From Purpureocillium takamizusanense (Eukaryota; Ascomycota; Sordariomycetes; Hypocreales; Ophiocordycipitaceae): DNA of 64,000 nucleotides. The notes below the pieces were generated by a model, which had not been told where the DNA came from, searched no databases, and saw only the letters and a program-made list of their open reading frames with translations. The DNA lies in assembly GCF_022605165.1 (NCBI RefSeq), contig NC_063069.1, positions 5,084,001 through 5,148,000 on the forward strand, written 5' to 3'. The translations under genes and the position numbers were made by a program. Positions 31,395 through 43,471 of this stretch are shown piece after piece. Each line of letters opens with the position of its first letter. Position 1 is the first letter of the stretch.

Positions 31395-33071
31395 GCATTG
31401 TCAACATAGAGCACGGATCGCATCCGCAGCGCAACTTGATGACAATAGAGCTACATCGCAGTTGACAAGTCTTGCCAGGCATGCAACCCTCGACTCCATG
31501 GCACACAGAGCTTGTCTCATGGTGAGCGTCACATCCTGTAGGCAATGATCATGAAGAGGTCATGCTCTGAAGTGGACATGTGTTCGTGAAGCGTTTTGTC
31601 AGACATGCATATCTTGGTACGGTGCACAGGGCTCCGTTGCATTTGGCTCATGTCGATGTCCCAAAGATTGTCACAAGTAGTTGCGGGGGGCACTGGGAGG
31701 TCAAAATGCAAAGCGCTTTGCCGGGAGTAGCGCCCGTGGCGCCGGGGCCAGCACAATTGTATGCAAGCGCCGCGATTGCGAACGACATGGCAAGGGCCTC
31801 AGACCGTCCGGGGCTACATCATCGGCGGGGGGGGCTAAGGGCATCCATGCCATCTTAGGATAGGGGGGTATCGGTCTCGAAGTTGGGCAAAGCCGTCGTC
31901 GGAAATCGACATGGTTCGTCACATTGACCCAAGCCAAGCCCTCAAATGTCGACAAGCCAAGGACAATTTCACTTCTGAAGCCTTGGGGAGGGCTGATCAA
32001 TCGGTCTTGTAGATTCATGGCCACCCCAGTACCTGGTACCCATGCAAAGACACCAGCCTGCCAAGTCCTTCAACGATGTTGGCATCAATGGGAAGACGAC
32101 TGGTACTGGACTGGTCATATGGGAGTCTGTCGGTGTGGAGAGTGAGGAGCGATACCGGACAAGTTAGGACGGAGCGAGTCACCCTGGATGCGGCTCTGCG
32201 CCGTACCAAATCGTGCAAAGGAGTCGGGATGGCGGGCTCCGTTTGGTGTGGTACATTTAGGATGGCTTCAACCAAAACAGCCTGGGTGCCCATGCGCCTA
32301 GCAAACATGAGACGGGCTCACTCATCAGACGACATCAAATACAGCCCCAAGAAAACTACCACCGAAAGACCTCAGGAGCGCGTCAAGTGACTCATTCGAT
32401 CGGGACGGGAGCGTCCAACGACCCTCACTTCGCAACCTGCCGATGCAATTCGCTCGTCGTTTGTTGTTGGCCTGCGGCTCGCACCGCAACGTACATGTAC
32501 GGCTACGTCGTTCCGCTCGCGTTTGACAGCTCCTGATGATTAGGCACATCATTTTTTTCTTGCAAAACGGTTGCATTGATTCCACCACTTGACCTTTGCG
32601 TCGCATGGACGAGGGGCCATTTTGGCGTCGAACTGGTTGCGGAGGCACGAGCTTGGGAGAAAATAAGACGGCAAGCCCCTCGGCGCATTTTTGGACCGCG
32701 CGCAGGGGTGCAATTGGTGCATCTCACGATGCGGCTGATAACACGCGGGCCTTGGCAAGCCCCTGGCCCTCCACTCGTATTGAGCGAAGCTATTTCGGGC
32801 CTGGGCCGGAGTCAAGGGGCATCTGCATCAAAAGAAGTCTTGTTTATTAAATGAGTGAGTTGCGGCAGAGGCGTTGGGCCTTTTCGCCTGCCTGCCGTCT
32901 GGTGCGCCGCCGTTTCCTTCACATCGCAACCTCCGAGTGCAGCCTATGTTGCTGGACAGGCAGTTGAGGTTGATAGAGAGCAGTTGAGGCTTCTGCAACG
33001 GCCAGCAACTCGCTCGCTGACCATTTACACCTTACAGGGTGCAATAGAGAGAGAGAGAAAGAGAGAAGGGG
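31395..33071. other. Intergenic, no gene seen
   Basis: About 1.7 kb with no assignable frame. A (GA)n tract (about 33048-33067) lies immediately before the start of the mutated membrane-protein gene. Confidence 0.5.
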
Positions 33072-34622
33072 ATGCGGTTCTTAGCCCGCGGGGCGGCCTT
33101 CTTGGCCTTGGCCCTCCTCTAAGCCGCGACGCCGGCTCTCGCGTATTACTGGACCGCCTCGGAATTCTATATCCTGGATATGACTACCTCTCGCTATGGT
33201 AGCGAGGACCAGTATGCTATTACCTACTCTATAACGCTTACCGTGAAGCCCGGCGTCACTCCTACGGGTGGCTCGACCATCTCGACCAAGACTTACGTCT
33301 AGACGTACTTTGACCTCGAGATTGTCTCCGTCTACCTCGCCCCCGGGGCCGTCCCTACGAGCGATATCTAATACACCCGGCCGCCTTACTCGGCAAATAA
33401 TATTAACACCGTCTACGTGTAGCCCATTGCCTACACGGCGCCCTCGTCCTGCCCGACGCCGTTTACCGTCACCACTAAGACCTTGGTCTAGATCCCTTCG
33501 CAGGTAACGAATCAGGTCTCGGTCGAGTCGCGGGTTACGTCCGTCGGCACGGCGGCCGGGGGATATACATTCGTCACGGCGTACCTACGTCCTAGCGCCA
33601 TCTCGACGATCCAGCCGCAGACGACCGACTACGTGTACAGCTATTACGTCCGCAACTGCCGGAACCCGACGGCCACCGGCAAGGCCTACTATGGTCCCAA
33701 TAGCGGGAGCGGGGACAGCGGAGGCAGCGGCAACAGTGGCAGTAGCGGCGGTGGTGACGACCTGGACCGATGGGGAGTGTGTTCCGCCCTCACGGGCTGC
33801 ACGACGCTTAAGGTCTGGATTATCGTCGTCGCCACTATCCTCCCGAGCATTTTCCTCCTGGGTTTCGTCGAGAACTATATCTGGTTCCGTCGCCTTATGA
33901 TCGGCAAGACTGCTCTCCGCTTCGGCACCGTCTGCTGGGTTTTACTCTCGCTATGGATCCTCTGCTTCACCCGTAAGCAGCCTGCGAGATCTCCCGAGGA
34001 CTAAGCTCGCCTGAGAGCGTAGTAGAAAGGCTTTAGCGCGGGCACTAAGTAGAAGCTTTGGTGGAAATGGGGATTTAGACGCGCGTATCCGGTCGAGATC
34101 CTCGGCGACCTATCCGTCCCTGGGTCAGTCGGCACGATGCCCGACATGTCCTAGCAATAACCTGGGCCGTACACCCGCGCTCCGCTACCCTTTGATCCTA
34201 AGGACCTAGCGGCGGCTACGGTGCAGCCCTACCCGCCATAGGGGCAGCAGCAGCAACCCGTGTACTACTATGTTTAGCAGCCAGACGGCTCTTGGGCGTA
34301 TCAAGTGCAGTACCTGGCGCCGGCACCGCCTGGCGCGGTGTATCCGGGATAGCAGTAGACGCCGCCGATTTACTACTAGCCGTCTTCTGCAAGCGACGTG
34401 CGCAGCCCCTCGATGGTGACGCCCCAGCCCCTATCTGAGGCAGCCGGGATACCCGTCACCGCGCCGCAGGAGCTCTACTCACCGTAGAGCCCGCCTCCAT
34501 AGGTCGCGAGCCTGAACTCGGCGCAGGGACAGTCGTCGCCCTAAGAGACGCAAGGACAGGGCCCGCCAGCGGCGCCGGATGGCTCTAGGGGACAATAGGG
34601 TCAGCCTCCGGCCTCTGGATGA
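33072..34622 (+). pseudogene. Membrane/surface protein frame riddled with in-frame TAG/TAA
   Basis: One frame runs without any indel from ATG 33072 to TGA 34620-34622 (517 codons). It encodes a hydrophobic signal-like start and a Tyr/Thr/Val-rich ectodomain. A Gly/Ser linker (GSGDSGGSGNSGSSGGG) follows, then two hydrophobic helices (VWIIVVATILPSIFLLGF, TVCWVLLSLWILCF) and a Gln/Pro-rich tail. It holds 20 in-frame stops: TAA at 33120, 33369, 34002, 34158 and 34542, and TAG at 33300, 33420, 33489, 34020, 34023, 34050, 34152, 34239, 34275, 34350, 34356, 34377, 34485, 34500 and 34596. Many lie beside surviving CAG/CAA in Gln-rich runs, so each is best read as a former Gln codon. All TGG codons survive and no His codon is present. 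This is best explained by C-to-T change at CpA on the sense strand. The protein family is not recognised. Confidence 0.7.
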
Positions 34623-35061
34623 GAGAAATGACGAGATATCGAGTCGGAGATATGGTTGATTAAGAGCTGGAGATGATGAGCAGCGCCTTCACACCTGCAC
34701 GTTCTGCTTCGCCTTGGCGATAATATGTTGATACCCTCCGCCGCATTTCGCATGATCTATTCATTTCGCCGCTGACCCCATGGACCTGCCCATATGAGTT
34801 TGGATCCCGGGTCAGAAATAGTTTGCATTTGTAGTTAATATGGCAGTTGCCCTCACAAGTACAATGAATCGTCCTGACTTGAAAGTAAACATCCGGCACG
34901 TGTTTATCTGAGCGGGCTTTGACCATGGGGATCAGAATGCTCTCGCCGCGTCGGCAGTGCGGCAAAACGGCGAACGATCATCACCCCTCAATGTCCCATT
35001 CCTGTACCGATCTCACACTCTTCGTCGCAGCCGGCATTCAGAAGCACACTGAGTAGAGCAA
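34623..35061. other. Spacer between two convergent mutated genes
   Basis: 439 bp between the stops of the membrane-protein pseudogene and the M20 peptidase gene. No coding sequence recognised. Confidence 0.5.
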
Positions 35062-36897
35062 TTAGAGCTCCGAGGGTGCAGCAACGCGCTCGCCCTCAAA
35101 CGGTCCCTGGAAGTTGCGGATGAGATTATAATAGAACTTGAGCATCTCCATGTGACCCTTCATCTCGATACGCTCGTCCACCGTGTGCAAACCCTCGAAT
35201 TGGCCGAGGCGCACAGGCGTCCAGCGGTAGATGTTACGGGTAAGCTCTGTCGCGTGAGGAAAAAAAAAGTCAGCCATCTGGACGGTTGTTCTACGCGTTA
35301 GAGCTGGTTGTCAACATACTCAGGTAATGGCGGGTGTCTGTGTTGCCCGTCATGGTCGCGCCGGTTGGCACAACGGTCTTGCCTTTGGCGGCAAAACTAT
35401 AACGGATAGTGCCGGCGAATACGTCCCACATAGGTCCCTCGGTTAGCGAGATAGGCGTTGCGTTCGAGGCGTCCTTTTTGGTGTATAGCGTGACGGTGCC
35501 ATTATACTCGACGTCGTACTTAGGCTTTACGTCGCGCATCGCCGAGGGATCTACCTTGGCCATATACTTCTAGTAATCCTCGTTATCTTTAAAGGCCTTG
35601 ATCTTGATGCCGTACTGCGTAAAGACCTCCTTGGCCTACTTATACGCGTTGTGCTAGACCGTCTAGGCGCTGTCCTGGGGCGCGATGCGGTAATTGACCC
35701 CTAGCGTCGTGACCTCGGGCAGTGCGTTGATCTTTTGCCCCCCGTTGATGATGTCGACGGCCTGCGAGGTCGCGATGAGATAGTGCGTATCGACGCGGGC
35801 GTCAGCAACGATCTTGGCCACAGTATCGAGGTCGCCCTTGTCGAGCAGGTGGCCCAGTCCGGGCACGAGGTCGGGGGAGTACTTTGCGGCGCACACCAGG
35901 CTCTGGTAGATGGGGCCGCCCTCTATGATCTTGGGTGGGAAGGGGTTCGACTCGAGCTTGTCGACGAGCTGGGCCATCATGCCGATGCCCGTGTGCGGGG
36001 TGGGAGTAGAGCTGTGGCCGCCGACAACGTTGAGGTCGAACCAGACGTCCAGGTAGCCCTTTTCGTACACTGCCGGCAGCGCATACATGACGTCGTGGAC
36101 CGTCTGCAGGCCCAGGCCGCCCTCATCGTGAACCATGGCCAAGCCGTCCTCGCCGTACCGGTGGAGTAGGCGGTCGGCAATGTGAGCCGCACCGCGCAAG
36201 CCGGAGCACTCTTCATCAAAGCCAAAGGCCAAGAGGATGGTTCTCTCGGGGCGGAAGTCATCCTCGGAGAGAAGCTCCTCCATGGACGACATGATGGCCG
36301 TGAGGGCGTCCTTGTCGTCAAAAGATCCGCGGCCCCAGAGCCACGAGCCATCGAAGTGGGCAGAGAAGGGCGGGTAGGTCCAGGCACTTGGGTCCGCCAC
36401 GGGCACGACATCTTGATGGGCCGCGAGAAGAATGGGCTTCAAGTCCGGGTCGCTTCCATGCACAGTGAATAGCAGACCAAAGGTGTTGACGACCTCTAAG
36501 TGAGCTCGTTCGTAGCTAAGCCCGTCAGCGCTTTACTTATTCAAGTTACTCTTGGGCTCGGCGTTACTCACACGGTTGGATACGTGTCGCGCAGCCGGTC
36601 GTGGAGGTCATAGAAGGGAAGCCAGCGAACGTCCTGGTTAAAGGGACCGAGGTCATCGTAGCAGATGGTGTCAATTTCGACAATGCCCGCATGCCGCTCG
36701 ACCTGTCTTATGAGTGCCTCGCGAGAGGAATAGAGTTCGTCGGCAGAGGGCAAATGGTCCCATGACGGGTCCAGAGGTGGAGGCAGGTCGCATTTGAAGT
36801 GCGAGGAAAGGGGACTCTGGGCAGCCTTTGACGGGACTAGAGCCCCAGCGCTGCCCAAGGCGAGGCCAGCGACCAGGCAGAGCTTGGCGAGTGTCAT
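35062..36897 (-). pseudogene. Secreted M20-family metallopeptidase (Gly-X carboxypeptidase type) with four in-frame TAG
   Basis: Exons 36897-36572, 36530-35320 and 35246-35062 join in one frame of 574 codons including the stop (introns 41 and 73 nt; the first is short and tentative). A signal peptide (MTLAKLCLVAGLALGSAGA) precedes the M20 core. LLAAHQDVVPV has the first metal-binding His, GRGSFDDKDALT the bridging Asp, AFGFDEECSGL the catalytic Glu and ligand, and VVGGHSSTP the dimer-domain His. GLHTVDER near the end has the last His ligand. Such enzymes release C-terminal residues from peptides. Between 35576 and 35675 four TAG codons interrupt the frame (positions in SA-TV-HNAYK-AKE and EDY-KYM), each where Gln fits the family. 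The frame is otherwise intact and all TGG codons survive. It is probably inactive, by the same mutation type as its convergent neighbour. Confidence 0.75.
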
Positions 36898-38195
36898 TGT
36901 GTACTTTGTATGAGTTGCGCCAATTGAGCACCGAGATGAAGAAAGTCACGAGTGACCTAAGCGCGGAGGGGGGCAGCGGCGATGAGAACACGGCCCCTCA
37001 TGCAATATATAGACGGGACCAAGTCTAAGGCGGCACGAGGATGAAGATGTTGTGAAACGAGAAGCAGGCCAAGAAAAGACAGCTCAATGGCCAACGTAGT
37101 TGTTGCGCATCGCCGCTGAAGAGAGTTACGTGATTCATTAGTGGGCATTGAACCGGCTACCGGAGCCGGCGCCGACCCACCGGGAAGCACCGGTCCCAAT
37201 CAGGCAGGCCATGGTTCCTGGGAAACGGGATTCATCAAGCGGCAATGATTGATGCTGGGCATTGCGTAGCTGAGGAAAACTTCCGGTGAGGAGGGAGCGC
37301 TCCTAGCTAGATGATGGTGAGAGGCCCCGTCTGGGGATCATTGATGTCAACTTGAACGGACTGCACTGTGACACGGCACGGCCCAGGATGCAGTGTATCC
37401 GTGACACAACCTCAGGTGCGAGCCGTGATGCTTCAATGCCAGCCAGCGATGCGGGGGACGGATTTCGTGTCACCACCTGCTGCTGCTCTTTGCCGTCCCG
37501 TCAACAAACATGCGGGGTTCCGGCCCGCGTGCTGTCTTGAATCTCTTGATTGACTGGGTGAAAGGAGAGGCAGGCCACCCACCCCGTCAACGCATGCAAA
37601 ACGGGAGTTCTCATTGGAGCTACCAGTCTAGTGGCGTAGGGGACGGCGGGAGGGGGGGGGGGGGGGTTAGGATGACAGACGTGCCTCGGTTCACCAACCA
37701 GGGGGGCAACCACCCTGCTGATCACTGCTGGAGTTTTTGTTACCCATTCTCCCCCCCCCCCAAATCATGGTTGAGCTGTTCTGCTGTAGCTAAACCGAAC
37801 AGTAAAACTCAGCATTTCGACTTACAGTACGACTGTCACCAGCTCGGGTGGCTCGTGTCCGAAGACAAGTGGAAGAAGTTTGGGGCCTGGCGGGTCATCA
37901 ACCACGGCGTCATCATGGGTCAAATCACAGCCCGTCTGTTTGCCGTGGTGATACGAGATCCATGCAGCTGGGGGTAGAGTTGACCCGACAGCACTGCTTC
38001 CTCCAAACGAATCATCTCACGAGATGTGCGCGCGCCGCATACCTCGAGGTGCTACACGTACGAACTACATACATACGCGCCAAGCTACGAGCCCCTCACC
38101 AACGAAACATTCAAAGCCTTTTTGCTCCTGCAGTCCCACGTCGCATCTAAGGCAAACAAAGCAGCGCAACATCAAACCCAGCCACCTAGCCAACA
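36898..38195. other. Intergenic with G and C homopolymers
   Basis: About 1.3 kb with no assignable frame. It contains a G-tract (about 37652-37666) and a C-tract (37751-37761), roughly 85 bp apart and able to pair with each other. Upstream of the M20 gene on one side and of the GNAT gene on the other. Confidence 0.5.
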
Positions 38196-38738
38196 ATGGC
38201 CACAATCATCAGGCCGGCCACTCTCGCCGACGCGCCGCTGCTTCCCGCCATCGAGCGATCCGCCGGCCAGGCATTTACGCAGATCCCGTCCCTCGCATGG
38301 ATAGCCAGCGACGAGCCGCAGTCGGAGCAGCGCCACCTGCAGCTCATCCGCCGCGGGGTCTCCTGGGTGGCGGTCGATGAGCGCGACGACGACGCCGCGC
38401 CAATTGGCTTCCTCAACGGCGAGGTCCTCGACGGGAACCTACATATCTGGGAGATGTCGGTGCACGAGAAGCACCAGGCAAAGGGCGTGGGGCGGTCGCT
38501 CATGAACGAGGCCAAGTCATGGTCCGACCGTCGAGGGCTGTCCGGGGTGACGCTGACGACGTTCCGCGACGTGCCGTGGAACGAGCGATTCTACAAGGCC
38601 TTGGGCTTCGTGACGCTCGAGGGGGCGGAGGTTACGCCGGCGCTGCAAAAAATATTAGACGATGAGGCTAGGAACGGGCTGCCGCGGGACAGGCGATGTG
38701 CCATGCGCTGGGAGAGACACGCAATTGACGAGCCCTGA
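38196..38738 (+). CDS. GNAT-family N-acetyltransferase
   Basis: A 180-aa single-exon frame starting at ACAATGGCC. It begins IIRPATLADAPLLPAIERS, the usual GNAT first strand and helix. Strand 4 is LHIWEMSVHEKHQAKGVGRSLM, where HQAKGVGRSL is the acetyl-CoA pyrophosphate loop (Q/R-x-x-G-x-G/A). The motif B region reads LTTFRDVPWNERFYKALGF. This form (TTFRDVPWN-FY-LGF) is common among small fungal and bacterial GNATs acting on small amines. No targeting signal. Substrate unknown. Confidence 0.85.
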   Translation: MATIIRPATLADAPLLPAIERSAGQAFTQIPSLAWIASDEPQSEQRHLQLIRRGVSWVAVDERDDDAAPIGFLNGEVLDGNLHIWEMSVHEKHQAKGVGRSLMNEAKSWSDRRGLSGVTLTTFRDVPWNERFYKALGFVTLEGAEVTPALQKILDDEARNGLPRDRRCAMRWERHAIDEP

Positions 38739-41407
38739 CGCGGCCGAGAAGCGGCCTTGTGAATCGCAATGTCATCGTTTAGCAACCGCAGTTGCTGTTC
38801 TGGCAAGTTGAGACGAGAGAGGACCGGATGGTCTGCACGAGCCGTCTGTGTCACCATGCCAGTTTCCTCAACGGGGCTGTTCTACTGAGGATCGAATCGG
38901 TGTCGTGTAACTCCATCCCATCTGGGGGCTTTTGTACCGCGGCGCTGCGATGCGGAGGGTACGAAGCAGAAGACAAGACGCCAATGCCACATCGTATTTG
39001 CGTTGAGCAGAGCGTTCGCCGCAGCCGATCATTTGAGAGTGAATCTCCGCTGCCGCAGCACGAAGCTTCCGGGGGGGATTGGACCCGGCCGCAACCGTCT
39101 CACGGCAGCCTCCGATCGACCGTCAAGCCTCGACAACGTCCAAAAGCCAAGCTGGAAACTGACTCGATGCAAGATCTCGGTTGAAAGAGCCACTTCTCGG
39201 TCGGAGATCCGAGCTCACCAGCCCGTTTCCCGCCCCAGCGATGCACTAACGGGCCTGGCATGGGCCGATCTTATCAGATGGTGAATCATAACATGAGCCT
39301 GCAAAAGGGGGGCCACATGTTGACTGCCGGCCGACCGATTAACGCCGGCGGCGACCCCTTAATAGATAGACGTTCGCGGAGGGAAAATCATGCGTATATA
39401 CTAGGTCGGGACGTGTCTTGCCCTGGTGGTTGTGGTCAGGTCTGGTCTGGTCTGGTCAACCAGCCCAGCGGCCAAGCTCCCTGTACCTGCTTGGTGTCCA
39501 CCTTGCTCTTGTTCGTTCCTTTACAATATGTGCCTCAAAGCACGCCACATTTTGACGAAATTCGCAAACACTCCATCTCAACATCTATCAAGCTACCTAG
39601 CAAGGGGTTGACATGTGCTTCACGCACCGGTGTGATCTTGTCAGCATGGTACGCAGCTGACCCCGTCGGCGGCAAAGTCCTCGTGCCGGGAAACCGGGGG
39701 ATGAACGGCGCCGGAAGGTCCGCGGATGCGGGCAAGCGGGGCCCGCCCGCCGTCAGCAGCAGGGCGCAGGGCAAGCCAGCCAGCCGGTGACATGGCCTCG
39801 CAATTCCCGATGCTATCTCCCGAGCATTCCGGCCGGCACCAGTCGTCGGACCCATCGAGTCCAGTCAGTCCAGGGTCTCTCGGCCGGAAGCGGCTGCACG
39901 CACCCCCGAAGCAAGACATTGATTCTGCGATTATTGGACGGGAACTGCGTCTAACGGAAAACCCAGGCGATATTTCGAAATGGCTCTCACGAACAAAGGT
40001 TGTTGCCTACGAACGGCGAACGGCGGTATCATCATCAAATAGTGTGACAAGCTTCGATATTGAGTTTGGAGATGGCAACATACCCGGCAAGTCCCTCTCG
40101 AAGAACCGTATAGGATTGCTCCTTCGCGGAGACTTGTTTCAATGCTGCTAAATAGGGATACCTCGCTTCGACACTGGATACGTCCACGGGCGAAGCCAGC
40201 ACGCGGCGCTTATAAATGCGACTGTGGGAGGTCAACTCGCGACTCGACACCAGACCGGTGCCGAGGCGGCGCTGAAACCAAGCGAACGTGGAGATTTCCC
40301 GGAAGCAGTCCGAGGGAGAGACGGAGAGAGAGAGAGCGAGACAAGAGAAGCCCGTCTGTCAAAGGCAATGAACAACACACAGACACACGACATGGCGTGG
40401 CGTCCAAACAACAGGGGTCGCCTCCCCTCCTCACATCACCGTTCCCACATGCCACCTCCCGTCGGCCCCCGATTATTAACTCCAACACGGTTAAATGTCC
40501 CTCCCCCCGGAAAAGCTGTGTATTGGGGGGAGTTGCCAATCACGCTCTAACGTCAAGGACTACGGATGGTGCCACACGCTAACAACGGCACCACCAGACC
40601 GAACCGGAGCCACACCCAGCAAACCATTTCGATGGAACCGGCGGCGGCGGCGGCGCCCACTCACTGCCGGGACGGGCGCGGCGCAAGAGTCTCCACGCCC
40701 TGCGCACGCCCGCCGGTCTGTCATCAGTGCACCGTCTGTACTGTACTGGTGGAAAGGGAGGGGGGACAACGAAAGGAGCGAAGGCGCGATGGGCTGCTAC
40801 TACGACCGCTTATCCCCGAGACGATCATAGACGCGAAGGCGCGATGGGGCTCTCCATGGATTGGAGTCATGGCCGCCGGCTCCTTGATGTAACCCGCAGG
40901 GCGACAGGCTGCCGATCAAGCCGATTTTTTGTGTGTGGCAGTTTCATTTATTATTCCGCGTCGCGCTTGTCGGGGGGGCCTTTTTCGATATTCTCGAAAC
41001 CCTGTCAAGAGTTGTCATTGTTGTTTTGGCTCAAGCGTCAACAACCACTCGACATTGAAAGTGGTCAAGGGGTCTCAGGGAAACAATACCGGCACCACCA
41101 CATAGGCTCGACGACGACAACGACGACAACGCCTCTCTCTCGTCTACTCGAAGTTCGAACTATTTCGCGATTGAAATGATACGTCGTTTCGCCAACCATC
41201 GTTGGACTGCATCTACAGCAACACGCAGCCGCTTTTCCGGATAACTCACTCTCACTCTTACGCTCATATATCATCAGGCTTCGAATTTCGAAAAGGGAAG
41301 CGCCCCAAGCAAGCTCTACCTCACCATCACAAACTGCTCCCATCGGCCATCATTCATACACAATAGCGTGCGAAACCCCCCATTTCGCACCCAGCCCGCC
41401 CGCCACC
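38739..41407. other. Intergenic, no gene seen
   Basis: About 2.7 kb; includes the long upstream region of the DHA1 transporter. Frames of 90-180 aa on both strands are arginine/proline-rich and show no family motif. Confidence 0.5.
40778..40848. repeat. Short direct repeat, 16-nt copies 55 bp apart
   Basis: GCGAAGGCGCGATGGG occurs at 40778-40793 and again at 40833-40848. It may be a fragment of a 55-bp tandem duplication; the intervening bases are unrelated to each other. Confidence 0.6.
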
Positions 41408-43212
41408 ATGGGCGTCATAACGCGCATCCTGTCGCGGCCCGTCAACAAGCCCTACCGCACCCGCCACCTCCACCAGTCCGACAAGGACGAGCCCCCCTAC
41501 CTCAACGCCAACGGCAACCTCGACTTCCGCCCCGATGGCACCGACATCGAAGACCCGCACAACTGGTCCACCCCGCGGCGCTGGGGCGTCACCATCAGTG
41601 CCGTCATGCTCGTCATGAACGCCACCTTCGCCTCCAGCTCCCCCAGCGGGTGCCTGGGCAGCATCACCGAGGAGTTTGGCATCTCCACCGAGGCCGCCGG
41701 CCTGACCATCACCGTCTTCCTGCTCGGCTACTGCGCGGGCCCCCTGCTCTTCGCGCCCCTGAGCGAGCTGTACGGCCGCCGCTGGATCTTCTACATCAGC
41801 TTCACCATGTACCTCGCCTTCAACTTCCTCTGCGCCTTCGCCCCCAACTTTGGCAGCCTGCTCGTCGGGCGCTTCCTCACGGGGACGCTCGTCTCGGCGC
41901 CCCTCAGCAACGCGCCCGGCGTGCTCGCCGACCTGTGGGACCCCGTCGAGCGCGGCAACGCCATGGCCGGCTTCTCCGCCATGGTCTGGATCGGCCCGGC
42001 CCTCGGCCCCGTCATCTCGGGCTTCCTCGAGCTCAAGAAGGACTGGCGCTGGAGCTTCTACGTCCTCTTGTGGCTGGGCGCCGGCACCTGGGTGCTGATG
42101 CTCACCATCCCCGAGACGCACGGCCCGACCATCCTGCGGCACAAGGCGGAGCGTCTCCGCAAGGCCAAGATTCCCGGCTTCGAGGACGTCAAGGCCCCGT
42201 GCGAGGAGACGGACCGCTCCCTCAAGACCGTCTACAAGATCGCCCTGACGCGACCGTGGATCATCCTCTTCGACCCCATCTCGCTGCTGTGCGCCATCTA
42301 CCTGGCGGTCGTGTATACGCTGCTGTACATGCTCTTTAGCATCTACCCAATCGTCTTCCAGGAGAAGCGAGGCTGGAACGCCGGCGTCGGCGAGCTGCCC
42401 CTCATCGGAACCGTCGTCGGCGCCGTTCTGGGTGGCTTCGTCGTCATGTACGACACGCGCCGTCGCGCAAAGCGCATCGAAAGCGGCGAGGTCAAGATGG
42501 AGGACATGGAGCCCGAGGACCGACTCCCGCTGGCCATGGTCGGCGGCATCGGCTTCGCCGTCACCATGTTCTGGCTGGCCTGGTCTGCCGAGTACAAGTT
42601 AGCCCTCTCTCCCTCCCTCAAAGCCTCCCATACCAGAAATGATGGTCTTGGAATGGCAATGCTAACAACAATCCTAGCTCTGTCCACTGGATCGTCCCGA
42701 CCCTCGCCGGCTGCTTCCTCGCCACCTCCCTGCTCCTCATCTTCGTCGCCTACCTCAACTACCTCGTCGACACGTACCTCATGTACGCCGCGTCCGCCAT
42801 CGCCGCCAACACCATCGCCCGTTCGGCCTGCGGCGCTGCCGCGCCTCTCTTTACCAACCAAATGTTTTCCGCCATGGGAATTGGTGGAGGCGGCAGCCTC
42901 ATCGGCGGCGTCGCCACCGTCCTGGCCATTATTCCCTTTGCGTTCTACAAGTACGGCAAGCAAATTCGCGTCCGAAGCAAGTTTGCACCCACGAATCTCA
43001 AGAAAGAGGAGCGCGTCGCGGACGAAGAGGCTGCCGACCCAACAAACTACGTTGTCGAGAGCGTCAACAGCGAAACCGGCAGCGAGTCCCCTGACAGCGA
43101 CAGCACAGTTGCCGCGACAGAGAAGAGCGAACATCCCCATAGCACACCGCACGGAAATGGGGTGCTGGGTGGCCCAGGCAATCTTCACCCGGCAAACGAA
43201 AAGGAAAAGTAG
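41408..43212 (+). CDS. MFS transporter, DHA1 drug/polyamine:H+ antiporter type
   Basis: Exons 41408-42597 and 42678-43212 (80-nt intron GTTAGC...CCTAG) give exactly 574 aa. After a ~50-residue hydrophilic N-terminus (DPHNWSTPRRW is the usual fungal DHA1 entry to helix 1), twelve hydrophobic helices follow. Motifs include LSELYGRRWIF (motif A after helix 2), GRFLTGTLVSAPLSNAPGVLADLW, and GPALGPVISGFL (motif C, antiporter signature). The closest well-known group is the yeast Tpo/Flu1 and fungal fluconazole/polyamine exporters of the plasma membrane. The C-terminal tail is acidic and Ser-rich. The substrate is inferred from family only. Confidence 0.9.
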
Positions 43213-43471
43213 GAAGCATGAGCTCTGTATGCCGACCAAGTAATAGTTCTATGTTGGGCCGGGCTTCGGGGGACGCTCGCGGATCATGCCCACTGCACCT
43301 CACTACTCATATAGATAGCGATAGCATAATACCATTGTTTTTTGGCCAACAATGACTAGAGCGCTAGCCAGGGGTCGTAAACTACCTCAAAGCCGTATGC
43401 AATATTGATACAGTACAATTATACAGGACCGCAAACCAGGCAGTCTCGACAATGCATGCTTGATCCAACGA

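Noticed and set aside
33072..36897. Ciliate-type genetic code (UAR = Gln) in transferred genes
   Set aside because: Loss of His codons in the first gene and normal fungal introns and CAG use in the second fit DNA-level C-to-T better; neighbouring genes use TAA and TAG as ordinary stops.
41354..42142. 262-aa minus-strand frame in the DHA1 gene
   Set aside because: Antisense shadow of GC-rich codons; Gly/Ala/Glu-rich without domain.
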